Shown piece by piece: positions 1-4,936 of a stretch of DNA of 5,558 nucleotides. Below the pieces are notes generated by a model, which ran no database searches, was not told where the DNA came from, and saw only the letters and a list, made by a program, of their open reading frames with translations. Position 1 is the first letter of the stretch, and every line of letters starts with the position of its first letter. Source of the stretch: Bacteroides sp. (lineage in GTDB: Bacteria; Bacteroidota; Bacteroidia; Bacteroidales; Bacteroidaceae). Position numbers and translations under genes: made by a program. The stretch spans positions 1 through 5,558 of the forward strand of contig DXLM01000112.1 in NCBI GenBank assembly GCA_019414725.1, read 5' to 3'.

Positions 1-828
1 CTTCAGAATGAAGAAGCAAAACATTCTGTTCTTTATGTTTTTGTTGATGGACCACGTTTCCAACGAAAAGGTGAAGTGGAAAATGTGGAAAAAGTGCGTG
101 ATTATGTAAAATCTATAACAGGGTTTAAAGAGGTTCATTATAAGTTTGCATTGCAAAATAAAGGACTTGGTAATTCTGTTATAAAAGGTGTAACAGAAGT
201 TATCAACCGATATGGTAAAGCAATAGTTTTGGAAGATGATCTTATTCTTGCACCCAATTTTCTTTTTTTTATGAATCAAGGTCTTGATAAGTACAAAGAA
301 GAGACGAGTGTGTTTTCTATTTGTGGATATTCTAATAAAGTGAAAGTGCCGAAAGATTATTCATATGATACTTATTTCTGCACTCGTAGTAGTTCATGGG
401 GATGGGCTACTTGGGCTGATCGCTGGAATAGTGTGGATTGGGAGTTGGAGAATTTCGATAAATACCACATACTGAAAAAAGAATTTAACCGATGGGGAGG
501 TTCCGATTGTTGGAAGATGCTGAATGATTGGAAATGTGGAAGGAATAAGTCATGGGCTATTCGCTTTTGTTTTGCTCAGTTCTTACAAAAAAAAGTTTCC
601 TTATTTCCTGTTACAAGCAAAGTGCAAAACGATGGTTTTGATGGGAAAGGTACAAACTGTAAGCGCTGGAGTCGTTTTCATTGTATATTTGATAACTCGG
701 CAAAAAAGGAGTTTACATATCCGGAAAATGTGTCTATCCATCCATCCTTATTTCGTTCTGCTATTGGTTATCATTCCATCATAAAGCGAATTTTTAGCCG
801 GATAATGTATTTTGTTTATAGATTTTGA
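1..828 (+). CDS. Glycosyltransferase, GNT-I/GT2-like (5' end missing)
   Basis: The reading frame is open from base 1 to the TGA at 826-828, so the first 275 codons shown are the C-terminal part of a longer protein. I estimate that some 30-40 N-terminal residues are missing. Visible residues 11-19 (LYVFVDGPR) resemble the end of the first Rossmann strand region in this family. Residues 76-80 (VLEDD, codons 226-240) are the metal/nucleotide-sugar binding acidic motif, followed by a PNFL-FMN segment. The aromatic motif WGWATW is encoded at 397-414. This pattern is typical of GNT-I-like transferases of Bacteroidetes polysaccharide loci. It should act in the cytoplasm, adding a sugar to a lipid-linked repeat unit; donor and acceptor cannot be read from sequence. 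The next gene starts 6 nt after the stop, implying co-transcription. Base composition is AT-rich, as is usual for variable capsule genes. A GTG at 76 is not the true start because homology-like sequence continues upstream of it. Confidence 0.85.
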   Translation, partial: LQNEEAKHSVLYVFVDGPRFQRKGEVENVEKVRDYVKSITGFKEVHYKFALQNKGLGNSVIKGVTEVINRYGKAIVLEDDLILAPNFLFFMNQGLDKYKEETSVFSICGYSNKVKVPKDYSYDTYFCTRSSSWGWATWADRWNSVDWELENFDKYHILKKEFNRWGGSDCWKMLNDWKCGRNKSWAIRFCFAQFLQKKVSLFPVTSKVQNDGFDGKGTNCKRWSRFHCIFDNSAKKEFTYPENVSIHPSLFRSAIGYHSIIKRIFSRIMYFVYRF

Positions 829-834
829 TAGTTG

Positions 835-1950
835 ATGAAACCTAAAATCCTTTTTATTCTTCACCTTCCTCCACCTATACATGGCGCAGCCATGATGGGG
901 AAATACATTCAAGAAAGTGAGTTGGTAAATTCTTCTTTCGATTGTTTTTGTATAAATTTAGCTACAGCAGGAAGTTTGTCTGATATTGGGCATATAAGTT
1001 TAAAAAAGCTGTTGAAGTATTTCTTTCTTCTAAAGCATATTTCTCACGTTGTAAGAGAAATCCGTCCCGAATTGGTTTATATCACTCCGAATGCCGGAGG
1101 AAAAGCCTTTTTTAAAGACTTTATTGTAGTGCAGATGCTGAAAAGTATGGGGTGCAAAGTCATAGCTCATTATCACAATAAAGGCGTTTCGGTTTATCAG
1201 AGTAAATGGGTTTATAACTTCTTTTATAAACGTTTTTTCAGCAATCTGAAAGTAATTCTGTTGGCAGAGAATCTTTATAAAGATATAGCCAAGTATGTAA
1301 AAAGAGAAGATGTGTATATTTGTCCGAATGGTATACCAAACTTACGTAAAGGAGAATTTGAAGCAAGGCGGAAAAACGAAGTCCCTTATCTACTTTTTCT
1401 TTCTAATCTATTGATAAATAAAGGAGTGTTTGTATTACTTGATGCGTTAAGAATATTGAAAGAAAAAGGGTATCTTTTTAATTGTCAGTATGTAGGTGGA
1501 GAAACAGCCGAGATTAATGCTGTACAGTTTTCAGAAGAAGTGGATAAACGGGATTTGAATGATAGGGTTGCTTATGTCGGTCGAAAAGTAGGAGAAGAAA
1601 AAAATGCTTTTTTTCAACAAGCAGATATATTCATTCTTCCAACAATGAATGAGTGTTTCCCTTTGGTCATTTTAGAAGCCATGGAATATAAATTGCCGGT
1701 CATCTCAACCAATGAAGGCGGCATCCCCGATATGGTGAAAGATGGAGAAAATGGTTTGATTTTTGAAAAACAGAATCCGTATTCGTTGGCTGATTGTATT
1801 GCGAAGTTGTTGGATGATGAGGAATTAAGAGTTAAAATGGGAAATGCCGGTTATGATAAATTCTGTCGTGAATTTACTCTACAACAATTTGAGCACAGAA
1901 TGCTGGATATATTATCCCAAAATCTTCCTCAAAAGGAAAAAGAAAACTAA
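835..1950 (+). CDS. Glycosyltransferase family 4 (GT-B fold)
   Basis: This encodes 371 residues, a normal length for GT4 enzymes. The N terminus (MKPKILFILHLPPPIHGAA) has the first beta strand and the glycine/proline-rich loop of GT-B transferases. The C-terminal donor domain shows the retaining-enzyme E-x7-E motif, E273 to E281 in NECFPLVILE. It is followed by AMEYKLPVIST and the GGIPDMV / NGLIF segment that contacts the nucleotide sugar. The likely reaction is transfer of a sugar from an NDP-sugar to a growing lipid-linked oligosaccharide on the cytoplasmic face of the inner membrane; specificity is unknown. I chose the ATG at 835 over the TTG one codon earlier (832), because ATG is the commoner start and nothing favours the TTG. 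No good Shine-Dalgarno is visible, which is common in Bacteroides. It sits 6 nt after the preceding transferase and 26 nt before the WecG-like gene. Its AT-rich composition matches the upstream gene, not the downstream ones. Confidence 0.9.
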   Translation: MKPKILFILHLPPPIHGAAMMGKYIQESELVNSSFDCFCINLATAGSLSDIGHISLKKLLKYFFLLKHISHVVREIRPELVYITPNAGGKAFFKDFIVVQMLKSMGCKVIAHYHNKGVSVYQSKWVYNFFYKRFFSNLKVILLAENLYKDIAKYVKREDVYICPNGIPNLRKGEFEARRKNEVPYLLFLSNLLINKGVFVLLDALRILKEKGYLFNCQYVGGETAEINAVQFSEEVDKRDLNDRVAYVGRKVGEEKNAFFQQADIFILPTMNECFPLVILEAMEYKLPVISTNEGGIPDMVKDGENGLIFEKQNPYSLADCIAKLLDDEELRVKMGNAGYDKFCREFTLQQFEHRMLDILSQNLPQKEKEN

Positions 1951-1976
1951 TTTTTAAAGGTAGAACTACAATATCC

Positions 1977-2693
1977 ATGTTATTGAAGTTAAAAAACTTA
2001 CCCTTGTTGGAAAGCCATCGAGGGCTGACCACTTTGCCTTCCGGCAAACTCCTGATCAACACCATCAATGCCCATTCCTACAACACCGCCCAGAAAGACA
2101 AGCCCTTTGCCGAAGCTTTGCAGCAGGGAGATGTGTTAATCCCCGACGGAGCAAGTATTGTCAAGGCGTGTCGTTGGCTGAATGCAAGATCCAAACCTAC
2201 AGAGCGTATTGCCGGCTGGAATCTGTTCGAGTTCGAGATGAACAAGCTGAATGCTATCGGAGGAAAATGTTTTTTCATGGGCAGCAGTGAAAAAGTATTG
2301 GCATTGATAAAACAGCGTGTGAAAGTGGATTATCCCAACATCGAAGTGGAAACCTATTCGCCACCCTATAAGCCGGAGTTTTCGGAAGAGGACAATCGGG
2401 CGATAGTCGAAGCTATCAACAAGGCAAATCCTGATTTGCTCTGGATAGGGATGACTGCCCCCAAGCAGGAGAAATGGGCGTACACGCATTGGCATGAATT
2501 GAAAATCCATTGCCATTGCGGAACGATAGGTGCTGTTTTCGATTTCTATGCCGGAACGGTAAAGCGTGCTCCCGCCTGGTGGCAAAGGCATTCTCTGGAA
2601 TGGTGTTACCGGTTATTGAAAGAACCCCGCCGGATGTGGAAACGTTACATTATCGGCAATCTGTTGTTCATGTGGAATATATGTAAGGAGTAG
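1977..2693 (+). CDS. WecG/TagA/CpsF family glycosyltransferase (GT26)
   Basis: At 238 residues this has the usual length of the family, which transfers an N-acetylhexosamine-type sugar from UDP to an undecaprenyl-diphosphate-linked sugar (as WecG does for ECA and TagA for teichoic acid). Recognisable blocks are INTINAHSYN near residues 30-39, then PDGAS containing D57, which aligns with the family's conserved catalytic Asp. GMTAPKQEKW is at 158-167. The C-terminal signature is RAP (197-199), LEW (207-209), EPRR (216-219) and KRY (222-224). In TagA this C-terminal part is an appendage linked to membrane association and active-site completion, so the protein here looks complete. It follows the GT4 gene after 26 nt and precedes the YjbH-like gene by 4 nt to that gene's ATG. 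Its base composition is visibly more GC-balanced than the two upstream transferases, suggesting a conserved end of the locus next to exchangeable genes. The exact sugar is not deducible. Confidence 0.93.
   Translation: MLLKLKNLPLLESHRGLTTLPSGKLLINTINAHSYNTAQKDKPFAEALQQGDVLIPDGASIVKACRWLNARSKPTERIAGWNLFEFEMNKLNAIGGKCFFMGSSEKVLALIKQRVKVDYPNIEVETYSPPYKPEFSEEDNRAIVEAINKANPDLLWIGMTAPKQEKWAYTHWHELKIHCHCGTIGAVFDFYAGTVKRAPAWWQRHSLEWCYRLLKEPRRMWKRYIIGNLLFMWNICKE
2685..2690 (+). promoter_or_regulatory. Shine-Dalgarno of the YjbH-like gene
   Basis: AAGGAG lies inside the last codons of the WecG-like gene, 7 nt before the ATG at 2698. It is the clearest ribosome binding site of any gene here and favours ATG 2698 over the TTG at 2695. 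Its position overlapping the upstream stop suggests translational coupling. Confidence 0.6.
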
Positions 2694-2697
2694 CTTG

Positions 2698-3510
2698 ATG
2701 AAAAGAATCTTATTGCTCGTTTTTTGGTGTAGTGTTTCCTTATGGGCTGATGCCCAGGCATTGCTGGGAACTACCGGACTGCTTCATGCTCCCACGGCTG
2801 ATATGCAGCGTGATAAAACTTTTCTGTTTGGTGGAAACTATTTGAATACTCATCCGTTATCCACCCATTTTCGTAGCAGTGAAGTGGGGTATACCTTCAA
2901 TTATTACATTAATATTACTATTTTCCCTTGGCTGGAGGTGTCGTATATCTGTACATTGGTACATGCGGATCATGGCTCTACTTATTTCCCGGAACAGTCT
3001 TGGGGAAAATTCACGAATCAGGACCGGGCTTTCAGTGCGCGTCTGCGCCTTTGGAAAGAAGGGTGGTGGAAGGAGTGGACACCGCAAATAGTCCTTGGTC
3101 TGGACGACCCCACCTCTCATGCCGATCATGGTGGTGGGGGATTGGTGTCCGGTAATACAAGCGGTTCCAATAATTACGCAACACGTTATTATCTGGCTGT
3201 AACCAAACATTTGGATGTTCAGAATATAGGTGAATGGGGTATTCATGCCGCATTTGTATATGGTAATGCCAAAGGTATAGAGCATTATAAACGTCCTTCA
3301 TTCGGCACAAACTTCCGTTTTCAGTTACTCGGTGACCAGCCTTTGATTAAAGTTGTAAATAATCTTAACCTGATGGCCGAATATGACGCCCGCACAGTGA
3401 ACATCGGGGCGCACTACCAGCTTTGGAAAGACCACATCAACCTGATTGCCGAACTGAACAACGGGAAATACTTCTCCGGTGGCATTTACTTCAAAATCCA
3501 TCTGAAATGA
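2698..3510 (+). CDS. YjbH-like secreted outer-membrane polysaccharide protein
   Basis: This encodes 270 residues. The N terminus has a classic signal peptide: K2-R3, a hydrophobic core at 4-16, and ADA at 17-19 with likely cleavage before Q20. The mature start (LLGTTGLLHAPTADM) is the signature of the YjbH domain found in exopolysaccharide/capsule loci. The rest alternates polar and aromatic residues with many Y, W, F and G (for example the closing segment GKYFSGGIYFKIHL), consistent with beta strands of an outer-membrane barrel. Enterobacterial YjbH is much longer (about 700 residues), so this is the short Bacteroidetes-type form. Its role in export or assembly of surface polysaccharide is inferred from the family and the operon, and its molecular activity is not established. 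It is the last gene of the polysaccharide run. I see no convincing terminator after it, although the next intact gene begins 189 nt downstream. Confidence 0.8.
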   Translation: MKRILLLVFWCSVSLWADAQALLGTTGLLHAPTADMQRDKTFLFGGNYLNTHPLSTHFRSSEVGYTFNYYINITIFPWLEVSYICTLVHADHGSTYFPEQSWGKFTNQDRAFSARLRLWKEGWWKEWTPQIVLGLDDPTSHADHGGGGLVSGNTSGSNNYATRYYLAVTKHLDVQNIGEWGIHAAFVYGNAKGIEHYKRPSFGTNFRFQLLGDQPLIKVVNNLNLMAEYDARTVNIGAHYQLWKDHINLIAELNNGKYFSGGIYFKIHLK

Positions 3511-3544
3511 TAAAAAAGATTATCCGATTAGGATCTCCGGAATA

Positions 3545-3580
3545 GATTTTACTCTACAACATTTTGAACATCGGATGTAA
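3545..3580 (+). pseudogene. Relic of a GT4 glycosyltransferase 3' end
   Basis: Read from 3545, this stretch gives DFTLQHFEHRM then TAA. The GT4 gene at 1870-1902 encodes EFTLQQFEHRM in its C-terminal helix. I count 27 of 33 identical bases and 9 of 11 identical residues, with mostly third-position differences in the changed codons. The shared block includes a 14-base exact run. Upstream in the same frame there is no recognisable GT4 sequence, so this is a stub of about 11 codons, not a gene. It may be what is left of a second transferase gene deleted or replaced by recombination. Chance similarity is possible given the short length, but the match is in frame and ends near the expected C terminus. 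Confidence 0.5.
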
Positions 3581-3642
3581 GGGAGATATTGTTGCAAGAT
3601 TTATCGAGTCATATTTCATAGGCGTTAATTAATGAGAAACAT

Positions 3643-3674
3643 TTTGGATATTATCATTATAAATTCTATATTCG
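3643..3674 (+). promoter_or_regulatory. Bacteroides-type promoter of the toxin-antitoxin operon
   Basis: TTTG at 3643-3646 (-33 element) is followed after 20 nt by TATATTCG at 3667-3674. The latter matches TAnnTTTG, the Bacteroides -7 element, at all but one fixed position. Transcription would start near 3680, about 20 nt before the antitoxin ATG. The -7 box lies inside the palindrome at 3657-3688, so a bound repressor would block it. Confidence 0.55.
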
Positions 3675-3688
3675 CATAGAATTTATAA
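3657..3688. promoter_or_regulatory. Palindromic operator of the toxin-antitoxin operon
   Basis: TTATAAATTCTAT (3657-3669) and ATAGAATTTATAA (3676-3688) are perfect 13-base inverted repeats separated by 6 nt (ATTCGC). The palindrome covers the -7 box and probable start site, 11 nt before the antitoxin ATG. There is no T-run after it, so it does not read as a terminator. Toxin-antitoxin operons are usually repressed by the antitoxin or the complex, and this is the natural candidate site; the binding protein is inferred. Confidence 0.6.
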
Positions 3689-3699
3689 CCGATATAATT

Positions 3700-3915
3700 A
3701 TGGAAACTACAGTATTCAACCCCATACAGAGGCATTTGTTGGAAATGTTTTCTTACGATAAATCTCAGGAAGGTCTGGAAGAATTGAAAGAGGTGCTCTT
3801 TCAATATTATTCCAAACGGATGAATACAAAGTTGGATGAACTTTGGGATAAGGGAATTCTTGACCAGAAAAAGTTGGATGAAATAGCTGAAATGGATATC
3901 CATTCATTAAAATAA
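3700..3915 (+). CDS. Small antitoxin-like protein of a PIN toxin-antitoxin pair
   Basis: This encodes 71 acidic, mostly helical residues. The N-terminal part (FNPIQRHLLEMFS, then EGLEELKEVLFQYYSKRMNTKLDELWDKG) resembles short proteins that precede PIN toxins in Bacteroidetes, with the recurring pattern of a Q..LL start, an LK..L..YY helix and an LD.LWD.G end. Function would be to bind and block the nuclease encoded next door and perhaps to repress the operon through the palindrome upstream. No classical DNA-binding fold such as ribbon-helix-helix or AbrB is evident, so autoregulation is uncertain. The stop is 5 nt before the toxin ATG, which supports translational coupling and antitoxin-first order. 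No Shine-Dalgarno is visible. The assignment rests on gene order and resemblance, not on a named family. Confidence 0.7.
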   Translation: METTVFNPIQRHLLEMFSYDKSQEGLEELKEVLFQYYSKRMNTKLDELWDKGILDQKKLDEIAEMDIHSLK

Positions 3916-3920
3916 CGTCA

Positions 3921-4337
3921 ATGGCTAAGTTGGTTCTTGATACGAATTGTCTTATTCAAAGCATTCCTCAAAGGAGTCGTTACCATGTCTTGTGGCAATC
4001 CTTTGTGGACGGAAAGAACAAGCTCTGTGTATCCAATGAAATATTGGAGGAATATATAGAAATTCTGCAAAGACTTACCGACAATGAAACGGCGGAATAT
4101 GTGGTGAAAACCATATTGAACAGTCCGTTTGTTGAATTGATAACTCCATTCTATCACTTTAATCTGATTACAGTCGATCCTGATGACAATAAGTTTGTGG
4201 ATTGTGCCATTTCGGCCAATGCGCACTATATTGTTACCAACGACCATCATTATGATGTGCTGAAAGATATAGATTTTCCCAAAGTGAATGTTGTAAATAT
4301 TCAGCAATTCTGTATTTATCTGTCACAAGAAAAATAA
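3921..4337 (+). CDS. PIN-domain RNase toxin (COG1569-like)
   Basis: This encodes 138 residues, a typical length for single-domain PIN toxins. The acidic metal-binding residues are visible in order: D7 in LVLDTN, E44 in EILEEY, D94 in DPDDNKFVDCA and D108 in IVTNDHH. The DPDDNKF-CA and A.YIVTND blocks match the 'putative toxin-antitoxin system toxin component, PIN family' group. PIN toxins are Mg-dependent ribonucleases that stop growth by cutting RNA such as tRNA, rRNA or mRNA; this one's target is not known from sequence. All catalytic positions appear intact, so it should be active. It follows the antitoxin by 5 nt and lacks its own promoter, so it depends on that gene's transcript. The pair lies just past the polysaccharide operon, where it could help retain a neighbouring region; that is inference. 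Confidence 0.88.
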   Translation: MAKLVLDTNCLIQSIPQRSRYHVLWQSFVDGKNKLCVSNEILEEYIEILQRLTDNETAEYVVKTILNSPFVELITPFYHFNLITVDPDDNKFVDCAISANAHYIVTNDHHYDVLKDIDFPKVNVVNIQQFCIYLSQEK

Positions 4338-4358
4338 TTTTTGAGTAAAAAGGAGGAT

Positions 4359-4385
4359 TTATAGTTGGAAATAAAATAACTATAA
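4359..4385 (+). repeat. Weak AT-rich inverted repeat after the toxin gene
   Basis: TTATAGTT (4359-4366) and AACTATAA (4378-4385) are perfect 8-base inverted repeats with an 11-nt loop, 21 nt after the toxin stop. There is no T-run behind it. It may be a weak RNA 3' structure or a protein site. The AGGAGG just before it (4351-4356) is not followed by any useful reading frame. Confidence 0.4.
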
Positions 4386-4404
4386 CTCCATGCATCCTGG
4401 GTGT

Positions 4405-4455
4405 AAAAAACCGCCATAGAGGCAGTCTCCATACAGAGGCGCTCTATGGCGGTTT
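4405..4455 (-). terminator. Intrinsic terminator of the small minus-strand gene, possibly bidirectional
   Basis: AAACCGCCATAGAG (4408-4421) pairs perfectly with CTCTATGGCGGTTT (4442-4455), and an inner 5-bp helix (4425-4429 with 4436-4440) extends the hairpin. Read on the minus strand the stem runs into six T (complement of 4405-4410), a proper terminator 54 nt after the stop of the minus-strand gene. On the plus strand the T-run is only TTT, so it would be a weaker stop for the toxin-antitoxin transcript. Confidence 0.7.
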
Positions 4456-4499
4456 CCCGTTTCCCCACGTTTACCGGGGAAAATTCCCGTTTCCGGGAA
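4454..4499. repeat. Two small GC hairpins and an 11-base direct repeat
   Basis: TTCCCGTTTCC occurs at 4454-4464 and again at 4484-4494, exactly 30 nt apart. The segment also folds into two hairpins: TTTCCCC (4460-4466) with GGGGAAA (4476-4482), and TTCCCG (4484-4489) with CGGGAA (4494-4499). They lie in the 3' untranslated part of the minus-strand gene, between its stop and its terminator. No T-run follows either one. Role unknown. Confidence 0.5.
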
Positions 4500-4508
4500 G
4501 CCGGGAGG

Positions 4509-4718
4509 TTACTCTTCCATTTTGAGCTTGCCCAGTTCTTTCAGGATGTGCTCCATGGCTTCTTTGTAAACCTCCGGTTTCTCCTTTTCCATCCATTTCA
4601 TCAGTTTGAAGTAAGAATTTGGAGTCACAATCTTTCCGTCTCGAATTTTGGTGGCGGTGGATCGGCCTATCGCACCTTTGTCGTTCAAGTTGCTGGGGTT
4701 TAAATCGCTTCTTCGCAC
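4509..4718 (-). CDS. Small protein with possible helix-turn-helix
   Basis: This encodes 69 residues from the only usable in-frame start, a GTG at 4716-4718. I do not recognise a named family. The segment GAIGRSTATKIRDGKIVTPNSYFKLMKWM resembles the recognition-helix part of XRE-like regulators, with a short helix, a turn, an S/T-x-x-K-I-x-x-G-K stretch and then a packing helix. The remaining third (EKEKPEVYKEAMEHILKELGKLKMEE) is a charged, probably amphipathic helix. In-frame sequence before the GTG also looks coding (KKFEIISTCISNA) and would begin at the ATG at 4759-4761 if the run of seven A held six. The true product may therefore be 83 residues and the gene broken, or dependent on slippage. 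It is convergent with the toxin-antitoxin pair and divergent from the DUF4373 gene, a usual place for a local regulator. A DNA-binding role is inference. Confidence 0.55.
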   Translation of the reverse strand: MRRSDLNPSNLNDKGAIGRSTATKIRDGKIVTPNSYFKLMKWMEKEKPEVYKEAMEHILKELGKLKMEE

Positions 4719-4761
4719 GGCATTACTGATGCAAGTGCTGATGATCTCAAATTTTTTTCAT
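4719..4761 (-). other. Probable out-of-frame 5' end of the small minus-strand gene
   Basis: On the minus strand an ATG (4759-4761) is followed by seven A and then reads MKKI with a TGA. Removing one A would give MKKFEIISTCISNA joined directly to the downstream frame. In the actual downstream frame the codons are open back to a TGA at 4758-4760, with no ATG, GTG or TTG before the GTG at 4716-4718. This is a one-base frame break, either real, a sequencing error in a homopolymer, or corrected by transcriptional slippage. Confidence 0.5.
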
Positions 4762-4774
4762 GTTACCAAAAATT

Positions 4775-4794
4775 AAATTATTAAATAATAATTT
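4775..4794. repeat. AT-rich palindrome before the minus-strand gene
   Basis: AAATTATT (4775-4782) and AATAATTT (4787-4794) are perfect 8-base inverted repeats with a 4-nt spacer, just upstream of the presumed ATG at 4761 on the minus strand. It abuts the longer inverted repeat at 4792-4824. All bases are A or T, so chance is a real possibility. Confidence 0.35.
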
Positions 4795-4824
4795 GTAAAT
4801 AGCATAATCATAGCTACTTACAAA
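4792..4824 (-). promoter_or_regulatory. 12-bp inverted repeat in the divergent region (operator or leader hairpin)
   Basis: TTTGTAAATAGC (4792-4803) and GCTACTTACAAA (4813-4824) are inverted repeats matching at 11 of 12 positions, with a 9-nt spacer. In RNA from the minus strand the single mismatch becomes a G-U wobble, so all 12 pairs can form; in plus-strand RNA it is A opposite C. It lies just downstream of the minus-strand -7 box, either as an operator at the start site or as a leader hairpin of the small gene. Confidence 0.5.
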
Positions 4825-4833
4825 ATGTCTCGG

Positions 4834-4841
4834 CAAAGATA
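4834..4841 (-). promoter_or_regulatory. -7 box of the minus-strand gene
   Basis: On the minus strand this reads TATCTTTG, an exact match to the Bacteroides -7 consensus TAnnTTTG. No TTTG is found at the usual distance; the nearest partial match is ATTG (complement of 4857-4860), 15 nt away, which is short. The start would fall near 4828, giving a leader of about 65 nt before the ATG at 4761. Confidence 0.45.
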
Positions 4842-4886
4842 GAAAATATTTATTAACAATTGCCTGTTTTTGTGAGCAACGCCCTA

Positions 4887-4918
4887 TTTATATTTTGCGT
4901 TCCTTTGCGTTATATTTA
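4887..4918 (+). promoter_or_regulatory. Possible promoter of the DUF4373 gene, with a direct repeat between its boxes
   Basis: TTTA (4887-4890) and TATATTTA (4911-4918) are each one base from the Bacteroides -33 and -7 elements and stand 20 nt apart, the usual spacing. Transcription would begin about 12 nt before the ATG at 4937. Between the boxes TTTGCGTT occurs twice, at 4894-4901 and 4904-4911, one helical turn apart, which could be a regulator site. Both boxes are imperfect in an AT-rich region, so the call is tentative. Confidence 0.35.
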
Positions 4919-4936
4919 TACTAACACACAAAAGAA

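Noticed and set aside
263..594. T8 (263-270) and A8 (587-594) runs in the first transferase as a phase-variation switch
   Set aside because: Such runs are frequent in these AT-rich genes, the frame is intact across both, and Bacteroides capsule switching is known mainly to use promoter inversion.
76..828. Glycosyltransferase starting at the GTG at 76
   Set aside because: The frame is open to base 1 and the upstream residues (LYVFVDGPR) are typical family sequence, so the gene is cut by the window edge instead of starting here.
2136..2591. 151-codon minus-strand frame
   Set aside because: It is antisense to the WecG-like gene, whose family motifs are unmistakable on the plus strand.
2857..3285. 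Overlapping frames on both strands within the YjbH-like gene
   Set aside because: They are shadows of the GC-balanced YjbH-like coding sequence; none shows a domain, start signal or composition of its own.
3522..3587. Interleaved inverted repeats ATCCGA/TCGGAT and ATCTCC/GGAGAT after the YjbH-like gene
   Set aside because: They alternate (A-B-A'-B'), so they cannot form one hairpin; the arms are only 6 bases and there is no T-run. I do not call a terminator or pseudoknot.
3657..3688. Terminator of the polysaccharide operon
   Set aside because: The palindrome is AT-rich, lacks a following T-run, and overlaps a promoter box next to the antitoxin start, so an operator is the better reading.
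4446..4703. 85-codon plus-strand frame
   Set aside because: It begins inside the terminator stem and runs antisense to the small minus-strand gene; the protein is rich in F, H and R without any pattern.
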